A stretch of DNA of 64,000 bases from Nothopassalora personata (lineage: Eukaryota; Ascomycota; Dothideomycetes; Mycosphaerellales; Mycosphaerellaceae). Position numbers and translations under genes: made by a program. Below the pieces are notes generated by a model, which was not told where the DNA came from, did no database searches, and saw only the letters and a list, made by a program, of their open reading frames with translations. Every line of letters begins with the position of its first letter. Position 1 is the first letter of the stretch. The DNA lies in NCBI GenBank assembly GCA_033816765.1, contig CM066295.1, positions 434,001 to 498,000 of the forward strand. The letters run 5' to 3'. Below are positions 19,885 through 30,200 of the stretch, piece after piece.

Positions 19885-20360
19885 ATGGCTCTATACACGA
19901 ATTATTAGAAGTCTCGATCCTCGGGCGTAGTAGTAAAGTGTATCGTAGGTTCTCGGTCTAGAAAGTGTTCGGCCTATATTCGAAAAGGCTATAAAGATTG
20001 CGATGTACGTCTTTCTCGTCCGGAGTAGGAACGTCTTCGCGATTCGCGCGATAATCTTAAGCTAGAGCTTAAGAGGATTAAAGAGGAGGAGGTGCGGCTA
20101 AAGATACGTAAGATCCGTCTTCGGAAACAGCTACGATTAGCTAAGCGTCGTACCGACGATACCGTCGCTAAGGAGTTAGAGGAGCTTAAGGAGGAAGAGG
20201 CGCGCGAGGAGCTAGCGTCTCTTAAGCGGGCGTCGGGGGTAGAGGTGTCGCCTTCGCTAGTTTCTTTCTCGGATATTCTAGAGATGCCCGTAAACGACTA
20301 GGCGGCGCTTTCTAGAGCGGAGCCTTAGGGCGAGTCCCTAGGGGTAGAGACTTATTAGGA
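19885..20360 (+). pseudogene. Antisense Cys-rich coiled-coil ORF, RIPed copy in inner chromovirus
   Basis: Aligns with the intact protein at 5538-6086. It has the same start (MAL...), a KCSAYIRKGYKDCDV Cys block with Cys partly lost, a basic KIRKIRLRKQLRLAKRR helix, an ELEELKEEEAREELASL coiled coil and the conserved FSDILEMPVND end. Only scattered TAG codons interrupt it; 20092-20301 is open. Antisense to the element's pol. Conservation of a reading frame on this strand across three elements argues for a real gene. Confidence 0.8.
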
Positions 20361-20390
20361 TATTTAGTTATGTCCCTATTCTTATTAATC

Positions 20391-20464
20391 GGCTAGGTAG
20401 CTTAGTAGTAGAGCGCAAGCTATCTATACTCTTAAGGTCGTAGGTTCGATTCCTACCCTAGTCG
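20391..20464 (+). tRNA. tRNA-like gene inside the chromovirus (RIPed, atypical anticodon arm)
   Basis: 74 nt. Acceptor GGCTAGG pairs with CCTAGTC (one G-U). The D arm is TAGCTTAGTAGTAGAGC, exactly the RIPed form of TAGCTCAGTGGTAGAGC. The T arm GTAGG-TTCGATT-CCTAC is perfect, with a consensus B box. The anticodon arm does not close in the normal 5+7 form: after reverting RIP, CAAG pairs with CTTG around an oversized loop, so no amino acid can be assigned. The same sequence occurs at the same place in the outer copy (28564-28637). Confidence 0.6.
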
Positions 20465-20479
20465 CTTGTCGGCCGAGAG

Positions 20480-23400
20480 ATTAATTGTCGTTAGTCGTAT
20501 CGGCGGACCCATTTTTAGTATTATCGGATCTTTTACTAACAGTTTTGTAGGTTTTGTTTTAGTTCCTAGGTATTTTCTAATTCGTCGTATCCTTTCTACT
20601 TAATAAGGTATCGCTAACCTTTCTTATCTAGGATTTTTTCGACTTTAAAATCGTTTTCTACTTCTAGCTTAAAATGGAAGCTTTCCTAGTAGGGTGTTTT
20701 GGCGTCTACGGGTTCTAACTTAGAGATATAGAAGACTAGGTGAATTCTTACGTCTAGTAGTAGTCGTAGGCGGTAATTAACTAGTCCTATAACTTTATCG
20801 ATAAAAAATGGTCCGACCTTAACGTAATCTAGTTTCTTAGTCTATCTTCTTATTCTTAAGTTTTTTATAAGGAGATAGACCTTATCCCCCTCTTTTAGTA
20901 GAGGTGCTATTTTTCTTATGTCCTACCGTTATTAAGACAGTTTTTATTATGCATCTTCGATCGCCTTACGTGTTTCTTTATACACTTCCTTAAGAGTATC
21001 CGTCGTTACGATCGCTCTTTCGGCTTATAGATAGGATCTAGGTATTCCGAATAAGCTAGGATATTTCCTAAAGTTCGTATAAAATGGTATCGTTAAAGTT
21101 GTCTCTAATTTATAGTTGTTTAGTACAATCTACGCTATTAGCAGTAATAAAACCTAGTTGTCTTATGCGTAGTTAATGTAGTGTCGTAGGTATTGTTCTA
21201 GCGTTTAATTCATCCTTTCGGTTTGTCCGTCTGTCTCCGGATAATATACTGTTAATAGCTTATGTTTAATTCCGATCGTTCCTATAAGCGTCTTCTAGTA
21301 GTTCGATATAAATAGCTTGTCTCTATCCGTTATGAATGCTTAAGGGAATCCGTAGTACCGGATAAGTCTATCTAGTACGAGGTATCTAAGCTACTCTATA
21401 TTATATGTCTCTAATGTAGGAATGAAGTATGCGTATTTCGTAAGTCTATTAACTATAACTAGTATTATGTTGTATAGTTGTTTCGTAACTTAGTCTCTTA
21501 ACGGTAGGAGTTTCGTAATAAAGTCTATTATAACTTCGTCCTATGGTTTCGTCGGTAGTGTCCTAAACTATAGGTAACCGTATTTTGCATGTCTCGTAGC
21601 CTTGTTTCGTTAGTAGTATACGTATTGTTTAATGTAGCGTAACACCTTAAGTCTTATCTATAGAAATAAGAAACTGCGTTATATTAGGTCTATTGTCTTT
21701 AAAGTTCTAGGGTGTCTATAAGTTAGTCCGTCGTAATGTTATCGTATGCATTCTTCTTCTCGATCCTTTAGTACTTAGTATTTTCCTTACGATATAGGGA
21801 ATTATTCGTTCTTATCGCCTAATATCCGTACGATATTATTAAATTCTCTAGTGTTAGTACTAAGACTTTCGTCGGGGTTCGTCTTTAGTATTTTGTGTTA
21901 TACTAGTTCTTTTCCTTCTATATAGTCGCTTCTTCGGCTTAGCGCGTCGGGGCGGCTATTCTCTCGTCCTAGAGTATATTTAATTTCGAACTTATACTGT
22001 CCTAGTAGCTCCGACTAGCGGGCTTACCTTCGGGTAAGTTCTTTTGTCGTCGTAAAGTACGTAAGATTGTTATAGATAGAAAGAATCGTTAACTTCGGTA
22101 GGCCCTCGATATATACTCTCTAATATTATATAGTAGTAATAATAGCTAGAAGCTCTTTATTATAGATGTCGTAGTTCTATTCCGCTATAGTCATTTTCCG
22201 GGAGTAATAGGCTACTAGGTGTCTCTACCTATCGTATGTCTATATTAGACACGCGCCTATTACTATATTAGACGCATCGGTCTCGATGTAGACTTCCTTA
22301 CTACTATCGAATAGTCGAAGCGTAGGGGCTAAAGCGTATTGTTCCTTAAGTCGATTAAACGTATTAGATTATTCCTTTCCCTATTTCTAGTTAATGTCTT
22401 TTCTCGTAAGTATCGTTATTAGTGCTACTATCTTTAAATAGTCCTTAATAAATTTCCGGTTATAGTTTGCTAGTCTAAGGAATAATTGTACGTCCTTAAC
22501 TGTTTTTAGTTCTAACTATTCTCTAATTGACTATGTCTTCGTAGGGTCGATCGTTATTCCTATAGTACTAATAATAAAGCCTAAGAATTTAACTTCTTTC
22601 TTATAGAATTCGCATTTCTCGGGTACTGTCTTAAATCCTAAACGCGTGAGTCGTTCGAATACGTCCTAGACTTGCTTTACGTGTTCCTATAGGGATCCTT
22701 TCGTATAGACTAGAATGTCGTCTATGTAGGCGATAACGCATACATCGAGTAGGTCTCTAAGTGTCTTATTAACAAGGTCCTAATAGGATGCGGGTGCGTT
22801 AGTCAATCCCATTAGTATAACTAAGAATTCGTAAAGTCCTTATCTTATTCTAAAAGCGGTTTTCTATTCTTCTCCTTCCGCTATCCGTATAGCGTAGAAG
22901 GCATCTCGTAGGTTAATCTTCGTGTACTAGTCTAATCCGGTTAATCTATCTTACGCTTCTTCGATATTAGGTAGCGGGTATCGGTTCTTAATCGTAATCT
23001 CGTTTAACTTCCTATAGTCTTGTACGAGTCGTAACTTCCCGTTTACTTTTGGAACGAACATATATAGAGTTCCTATACTTAAGGTAGATCTTCTTATCTA
23101 TCCTTTAGCTAGCTTCTCCTTTAGCTATTCTTGTAGGGTCTATAGCTCTTTCTTAGACATTTAATATAGGGGTCCCTATAGAGGCTCTTTCCCTAGCTAA
23201 ATGTTTATCTTATAATCCTATAGTTAGTGCTTAGGTAAGGTATCCCTACCTCTTTCCTCTTTAAAGAGTCGCGACTACTTACGATACTCCTTAGGAATAC
23301 TTAACTCTAAGATGTTAGTATCCTTCGATAGTACGTTACTTCTATTACTACTAGTGACTTCGTAACCCGGCGGCCCTACGCTAGTGTCTGTCCCGGTCGA

Positions 23401-23668
23401 AGGTAGTTCTTCTATCCGTCTAGTCGGCGTAAGCTATATCTCGTTTAGCTATTTCCTTACCTTATCTACTAGCGAACGCTGCCGCTACGTAGGCTAAATG
23501 TCGATAACGTAGTCGCATTCCCTAAATGTAAGTACTCCTCTTCTCTAGTCGATTACTAGGTTGTGCTTTCTTAACTAAGGCATACCTAGTACGATGTTAT
23601 AACTGGCTATGTTAGTAACATCTAAGATAATCTCCTCGTGGTGCCGTTAGATAGCAAGTAGTAGCGGT
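20480..23668 (-). pseudogene. Chromovirus Pol (protease remnant, RT, RNase H, integrase), inner copy, RIPed
   Basis: Reverse-complement match of 25370-28515 in the outer copy. On the minus strand it reads protease end (about 23660), RT (about 23100-22500, with the YIDDILVY active site near 22735), RNase H, integrase core and the chromodomain end near 20600. It begins right at the sense 5' LTR with the second half of protease, so gag and the protease active site are missing. Stops are of the CAG/TGG-to-TAG kind. Confidence 0.8.
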
Positions 23669-24072
23669 TGTTAGGTTTAGTATAACCTAATAATATTATA
23701 AGTTAAGAAGACAAGCTTAATCGGGTTTATTCTCGGGCCGATAGGAAGTCGAGGGAGAGTAATAAAGCAGTAGCTATCTTATCTTATAAAGACTAAGTAG
23801 CAGTAAGGTAGAGGTTAGGTTATAGTGTATTCTAAACAGTAATATTAAACAGTAAGTTGAACGCTTCGAGACCATAAGGGGTTCTTAGCGTTCCTAAATA
23901 TAAAGGAGATTCGTAGATCTCGGTAATTAGTCTAATTAGTCTAAGCATAAGCAGTCTAATTAGTCTAAGCATAAGTAGTCTAATCGCTCTAAATCTAAGC
24001 GCTTAGGTAGGATAAGTTACGTGTTCGTCCTATTATTATAATTCTAGGGTCTATAGGAATTATTCCGTAATA
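23669..24072 (-). repeat. Inner chromovirus LTR (sense 5' LTR)
   Basis: 404 bp, TGTTAGG...CCGTAATA on the plus strand, followed by TSD CTAAG. Confidence 0.9.
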
Positions 24073-24077
24073 CTAAG

Positions 24078-25168
24078 AGTAGCGTTAGATCTCGAGGAGA
24101 TACCGACTATACTCGGAGAGTAGGGGAGAGAGCTAGTAATAGAAGCACGACGCCTCTCCTAGACCCCTTAGAAGGACGAGGAGGATACTATAGGTAGTAA
24201 ATAGTAGTTATTCCATTTAATACGAAGAACTAACTACGATAGTTTAATATAATAGTACGAAGAGTTAACTACGAGATCGAATCCGAATCTCGAAATAGTT
24301 ATAGGAGCCTTTATTAGCGATTCTATTACTAAGACTCGTGTTAGGTTTACTACTCCGTAAAGATAGGAGTAGGGTATTAGCCTTAGTAACCGTAAGGAAC
24401 CCTAGGAGTAGAACACCGGTAGAATGCTAGGCTCTAAGAAGTAGACATCGACGAATCCTACTTTAACGATAATAGAAGCGATAAAGAAAACTAAGACCTA
24501 GGATAGAACGGATTGTAGTTACTAGAACTATAGGAAGAAAGTTAAGAAACTACCGGGCTAGATACTATCGAGGAAGACCGGGATCCGGAAGAATTAAGCG
24601 AAGAAGATTCCTCCGAAGGAGAAGAGAGCGATACTAACGACGATAATAAATGAGTAACCTTTACGATTAATACACCTAAGAAATTATTTAATATAATCGT
24701 ATACCTATAAAGAAGGTACGAAGAATTCCTACCTAAGATAGGCGGACGAAGAATACTATACTCTATTAAGTTTAATAAAACACTCGACATCCTACGAGGC
24801 ATAGCCTAGGGATACCTACTTATAGAAACAACCGAGAATCTAGTAACCGCTGTTATAGAACGACTACCGATAGGGAGCCGAATAATAGGAACCAGATACC
24901 TTATACCGTTAGGAACATTTATATCGAATAAATTACGTAACGTAGTATAACACGTACGCATACTCTACTTAGAAACGTAGAAGATCTAGGAACGTTACTA
25001 AATGTAGGTACGGATATAGAAAGGCTCGCGCTAGGTTTAAGCGGAGGCCTCGAGACACGAAGTACGACGTTCTACGTACGAATAGGGAAAAGGATCGACT
25101 CCCTAGGAATAAGCGACCGAAGGGAGTTATACGACATAGAAAAGGCTTAAGCATTACTAACGACAATA
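24078..25168 (+). other. Outer chromovirus, linker between Gag knuckle and protease
   Basis: RIPed continuation of the outer chromovirus after the inner copy. Acidic and charged stretches can be read (for example around 24560-24650), but no domain is recognisable. Short minus-strand ORFs here (24542-24802, 24969-25166) are shadows. Confidence 0.5.
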
Positions 25169-28100
25169 GTGTTTCGAACTAAGATTATCGTTAACGGGCA
25201 TAAGATAGATGCTATAATAGATTCTGGAGCAAGCGGGAACTTTACCTCCGAATTATTTATTATAAGACATAGGATCGTTACCTATAAGAAGAAAGAGGGT
25301 TATAAATTAATCGCGGTAGACGGATTATCCTTACCTAGTGTAGAGCGCGAGACGATACCGCTACTACTTACTATCTAACGGTACTACGAGGAGATTATCT
25401 TAGATGTTACTAATATAGCTAGTTATAACATTATACTAGGTATACCTTAGTTAAGAAAGCATGATCCAGTAATCGACTAGAGAAGAGGAGTCCTTATATT
25501 TAGGGAATGCGATTACGTTATCGACATTTAGCCTACGTAGTAGTAGCGTTAACTAGTAGATAAGGCAAGGAAACAGCTAAACGAGATATAGCTTACGCCG
25601 ACTAGAAGGATAGAAGAACTACCTTCAACCGGGATAGACACTAGCGTAGGGCCGCCGGGTTACGAAGTTACTAGTAGTAATAGAAGTAACGTACTATCGA
25701 AGGATACTAACATCTTAGAGTTAAGTATTCCTAAGGAGTATCGTAAGTAGTCGCGACTCTTTAAAGAGGAAAGAGGTAGGGATACCTTACCTACGCACTA
25801 ACTATAGGATTATAAGATAAACATTTAGCTAGGGAAAGAGCCTCTATAGGGACCCCTATATTAAATGTCTAAGAAAGAGCTATAGACCCTACGAGAATAG
25901 CTAAAGGAGAAGCTAGCTAAAGGATAGATAAGAAGATCTACCTTAAGTATAGGAACTCTATATATGTTCGTTCCAAAAGTAAACGGGAAGTTACGACTCG
26001 TACAAGACTATAGGAAGTTAAACGAGATTACGATTAAGAACCGATACCCGCTACCTAATATCGAAGAAGCGTAAGATAGATTAACCGGATTAGACTAGTA
26101 CACGAAGATTAACCTACGAGATGCCTTCTACGTTATACGGATAGCGGAAGGAGAAGAATAGAAAACCGCTTTTAGAATAAGATAAGGACTTTACGAATTC
26201 TTAGTTATACTAATGGGATTGACTAACGCACCCGCATCCTATTAGGACCTTGTTAATAAGACACTTAGAGACCTACTCGATGTATGCGTTATCGCCTACA
26301 TAGACGACATTCTAGTCTATACGAAAGGATCCCTATAGGAACACGTAAAGCAAGTCTAGGACGTATTCGAACGACTCACGCGTTTAGGATTTAAGACAGT
26401 ACCCGAGAAATGCAAATTCTATAAGAAAGAAGTTAAATTCTTAGGCTTTATTATTAGTACTATAGGAATAACGATCGACCCTACGAAGACATAGTCAATT
26501 AGAGAATAGTTAGAACTAAAAACAGTTAAGGACGTACAATTATTCCTTAGACTAGTAAACTATAACCGGAAATTCATTAAGGATTATTTAAAGACAGTAG
26601 CACTAATAACGATACTTACGAGAAAAGACGTTAACTAGAAATAGGGAAAGGAACAAATCGAAGCGTTCGAAAAACTTCAGGAATAGTACGCTTTAGCCCC
26701 TACGCTTCAATTATTTGATAGTAGTAAGGAAGTCTACATCGAGACCGATGCGTCTAATATAGTAGTAATAGGCGCGTGTCTAATATAGATATACGATAGG
26801 TAGAGACACCTAGTAGCCTATTACTCCCGGAAAATAACTATAGCGGAATAGAACTACGACATCTATAATAAAGAGCTTCTAGCTATTATTGCTACTATAT
26901 AACATTAGAGAATATACGTCGAGGGCCTACCGAAGTTAACGATTCTTTCTAACTACAAGAATCTTACGTACTTTACGACGACGAAAGAACTTACCCGAAG
27001 GTAAGCCCGCTAGTCGGAGCTACTAGGATAGTATAAGTTCGAAATTAAATATACTCTAGGACGAGAGAATAGCCGCCCCGACGCGCTAAGCCGAAGAAGC
27101 GACTATATAGAAGGAAAAGAACTAGTATAATATAAACTACTAAAGACGGACCCCGACGGAAGTCTTAGTACTAAGATAAGAGAATTTAATAATATCGTAC
27201 GGATATTAGGCGATAAGGACGAACAATTCCCTATATCGTAAGGAAAATACTAAGTACTAAAGGATCGAGAAGAGGAATATATACGACAATATTACGACGG
27301 ACCGACTTATAGATACCCTAGAACTTAAGAGACAACGGACCTAATATAACGTAGCTTCTTATTCCTATAAATAAGACTTAAGGTGGTACACTATATTAAA
27401 CAATACGTATACTACTAACGAAACAAGGCTACGGGACATGTAAAATACGGTTACCTACAGTTTAGGACACTACCAACGAATTTATAGGACGAAGTTATAA
27501 TAGACTTTATTACGAAACTCCTACCGTTAAGGGATTAAGTCACGAAACAACTATACGACATAATACTAGTTATAGTTAATAGACTTATAAAATACGTATA
27601 CTTCATTCCTACATTAGAGACATACAATGTAGAGTAGCTCGGATACCTCGTACTAGATAGACTTATCCGATACTACGGATTCCCTTAAGCGTTTATAACG
27701 GATAGAGATAAGCTCTTTATATTAAACTACTAGAAGACGCTTATAGGAACGATCGGAATTAAACATAAGCTATTAATAGTATATTATCCGGAGATTAACG
27801 GACAAACTAAAAGGATAAACTAAACGCTAGAATAATATCTACGATACTACATTAACTACGTATAAGACAACTAGGTTTTATTACTACTAATAGCGTAGAT
27901 TGCACTAAACAACTATAAATTAGAGACAACTTTAACGACACTATTTTATACGAACTTTAGAAAAGATCCTAACCTATTCGGAATACCTAGATCCTACCCA
28001 TAAGCCGAAAGAGCGATTGTAACGACGGATACTCTTAAGGAAGTGTATAAAGAAACACGTAAGGCGATCGAAGATGCATAACATAAACTATCTTAATAAC

Positions 28101-28515
28101 GGCAAGACACGAGAAAAATAGCACCTCTACTAAAGGAGGGGGATAAGGTCTATCTCCTTATAAAAAACTTAAGAATAAGAAGATAGACTAAGAAACTAGA
28201 TTACGTTAAAGTCGGACTATTTTCTATCGATAAAGTTATAGGACTAGTTAACTACTGCCTACGACTACTACCTAACGCAAAGATCTACCTAGTCTTCTAT
28301 ATCTCTAAGCTAGAACTAGCGGACGCCGAAACACCTTACTAAGAAATCTTCTATTTCGAGCCGGAAGTAGAAAATAAATTCGAAGTTAACAAAATTCTAG
28401 ATAAGAAGGGTTAGCGATACCTTATTAAGTAGAAAGGATACGACGAATTAGAAAATACCTAGGAACTAAAATAACACCTACGAAACTATTAGTAAAAGAT
28501 TAGACAATACTAAAA
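25169..28515 (+). pseudogene. Chromovirus protease, RT, RNase H, integrase and chromodomain, outer copy, RIPed
   Basis: The protease is still open at 25169-25378, with the active-site loop IIDSGASGNF. RT spans about 25900-26560: [19 protein letters not shown], NLRDAFYVIRIA, FLVIPMGLTNAPASYQ and AYIDDILVY near 26297. RNase H at about 26730-26960 has TDAS, YSRKIT and KELLAII. The integrase core at about 27490-27960 has IDFITKLLP, FITDRDKLF and YYPEINGQTKR. The C-terminus (about 28370-28515) reads VNKILDKK...YLIKQKGYDELENTQE, a chromodomain with aromatic cage positions partly lost, which places it in the chromoviruses. Chromodomains steer integration to heterochromatin, in keeping with the nested layout. 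Dozens of stops; not functional. Confidence 0.88.
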
Positions 28516-28563
28516 ATAGGTCCGCCGATATAACTAACGATAATCGATCTTACGGCCGACAAG

Positions 28564-28637
28564 CAACTAGGGTAGGAATCGAACCTACGACCTTAAGAGT
28601 ATAGATAGCTTACGCTCTACTACTAAGCTACCTAGCC
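28564..28637 (-). tRNA. tRNA-like gene, outer chromovirus copy
   Basis: Reverse complement of 20391-20464 with two or three further C/T differences (acceptor end CCTAGTT). Same D, anticodon and T arms and the same 74-nt length. It lies between integrase and the antisense ORF, antisense to pol. Confidence 0.6.
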
Positions 28638-28689
28638 GATTAATAAAATAGGGACACAACTTATAAATAAATACCCTAATAAGTTTCTA

Positions 28690-29149
28690 CCCCTAGGGAC
28701 TCGCCCTAGGGCTCCGCTCTAGAAAGCGCCGCCTAGTCGTTTACGGGCATCTCTAGGATATCCGAGAAAGAAACTAGCGAAGGCGATACCTCTACCCCCG
28801 ACGCCTACTTAAGAGACGCTAGCTCCTCGCGCGCCTCTTCCTCCTCGAGCTCCTCTAACTCCTTAGCGACGGCGTCGTCGGTACGACGCTTAGCTAAGCG
28901 TAGCTATTTCCGAAGACGGACCTTACGTATCTTTAGCCGTACCTCCTCCTCTTTAATCCTCTTAAGCTCTAGCTTAAGCTTATCGCGCGAATCGCGAAGA
29001 CGTTCCTACTCCGGACGAGAAAGATATACGTCGCAATCCTTATAGCCTTTTCGAATATAGGCCGAACGCTTCCTAGACCGAGAACCTATAATATACTTTA
29101 CTACCGCGCCTAAGGATCGAGACTTCTAACAATTCGTGCATAGAGCTAT
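28690..29149 (-). pseudogene. Antisense Cys-rich coiled-coil ORF, outer chromovirus copy, RIPed
   Basis: Minus-strand homologue of 5538-6086 and 19885-20360. The start codon is ATG to ATA at 29149-29147. The Cys block retains CTNC and CDV; the KIRLRK basic helix, Glu-rich coiled coil and ILEMP motif (near 28745) are visible. Confidence 0.78.
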
Positions 29150-29288
29150 TTTAATACTAGAGGTTTTAGTATCTAGAATAAGTTGTTAACGGCGTTTATA
29201 GGAGGAAGAAGATATAGTTAACTATTACTATAAGAAATAATAACGGCTTATAGAGCTTCGGGACGAAGCTAGGCTAAAGAGGAGATAG

Positions 29289-29668
29289 TATTACGGAATA
29301 ATTCCTATAGACCCTAGAATTATAATAACGAGACGAGCACGTAACTTATCCTACCTAAGCGCTTAGACTTAGGGCAATTAGACTACTTATGCTTAGACTA
29401 ATTAGACTAATTACCGAGATCTATAGATCTCCTTTATATTTAGGAACGCTAAGAATCCCTTATAGTTTCGATACGTTTAATTTACTGTTTCATATTACTA
29501 TTTAGAATACACTATAACCTAACCTCTACCTTACTACTACTTAGTCTTTATAAGATAAGACAGCTACTACTTTATTACTTTCCCTCGACTTCCTATCGGC
29601 CCAAGAATAAACCCGATTAAGCTTATCTTCTTAACTTGTAATATTATTAGGTTATACTAAACCTAATA
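29289..29668 (+). repeat. Chromovirus right LTR
   Basis: 380 bp, TATTACGG...CCTAATA, one internal 12-bp unit shorter than the left LTR. Directly followed by the second half of RZ-II. Confidence 0.9.
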
Positions 29669-30078
29669 TATACGGGTTACGTGCCTAGGGCTTAGCAGAT
29701 TTCGAGGGTTATTTTACGAGAATAAGAAACGATAACGAGCCTACCGTAAGACGTACGGTAAAGGCGAGTAATACTACGTCCGGGGTAGTATATTAATAAG
29801 CAATATAAGACAAGAACGACAACCGGATACTACGACGTTTATCCGATCTTTACGGCTATAAAGGAGTACGAGCTTTAGCTGGCGCTCGTAAGGCGAGAAG
29901 GCCTCCGTCATATCTCGAAGAACGAACTATTTATACTCTTAAGAGGTTTTTCTTAGCCGTAGGGCTTTTCCTCTTATCTTAAAATTTTAGTAGAGTATTC
30001 TACCCGTGTTATATAGTCTTAGACTTATATAGTACGTTAATAGAAAAATTAATTAATTAATTAATAAAGCGCTTTAAG

Positions 30079-30200
30079 ATAGTAGATACAAGTACGTAGT
30101 TCTAGAAGTATAGTTATTGCTAAATAAGGGTATAGGAAGTAAGAAATATCGATAGATAATATACTATATTAGGAAATATATACTCGCAATACTAGAAGTT
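30079..30200 (+). pseudogene. Tc1/mariner transposase C-terminal fragment
   Basis: Resumes the frame left at 3365: FRDFIRVAIKRFK before the insertion, IVDTSTQFQKYSYC after it, corresponding to the C-terminal region of fungal Tc1 transposases. The terminal inverted repeat was not found. Confidence 0.6.

Larger units (their letters stand above)
19340..24072 (-). mobile_element. Gag-less chromovirus, inner copy, inserted in reverse orientation
   Basis: LTRs 19340-19745 and 23669-24072, flanked by the 5-bp TSD CTAAG (19335-19339 and 24073-24077). Sense is the minus strand. Its internal region begins directly in the protease (next to 23669) and has RT-RNase H-integrase, then the antisense tRNA-like gene and coiled-coil ORF. 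Compared with the outer copy it lacks about 2.3 kb covering gag. It is therefore the mirror image of the gag-only element at 5028-7466. Confidence 0.9.
17949..29668 (+). mobile_element. Chromovirus (Ty3/gypsy), outer copy, split by an inverted relative
   Basis: LTRs at 17949-18352 (404 bp) and 29289-29668 (380 bp), TGTTACGG...CCTAACA before RIP. Order: LTR, Gag (18400-19334), gap filled by the inverted copy 19340-24072, protease, RT, RNase H, integrase, chromodomain (to about 28515), then tRNA-like gene and Cys-rich coiled-coil ORF, both antisense, then LTR. Left flank AGAAG and right flank TATAC do not match, so one end has been rearranged. Heavily RIPed throughout. Confidence 0.87.
3365..30063 (+). 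mobile_element. RZ-II non-LTR element (split into 3365-3845 and about 29686-30063)
   Basis: Short non-LTR retroelement, about 855 bp once the nested insertions are discounted. It starts with a putative HDV-like ribozyme and ends with an AATT-repeat tail (about 30040-30063). It sits in the mariner between two copies of the 15-bp direct repeat ataaagcgctttaag (3351-3365 and 30064-30078), a length typical of LINE-type target-primed insertion and not of LTR integrases. A second copy, in reverse orientation and uninterrupted, is at 44775-45633. The 3' end (GTACGTTAATAGAA plus tail) matches the RZ-I family, suggesting that one LINE machinery moved both. No coding capacity is seen. Confidence 0.82.

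Noticed and set aside
20391..20464. Functional tRNA-Lys (CTT), suggested by ACTCTTAA in the middle
   Set aside because: The anticodon stem does not close around CTT with a 7-nt loop, and the D arm and acceptor carry RIP changes; treated as a tRNA-like element component.
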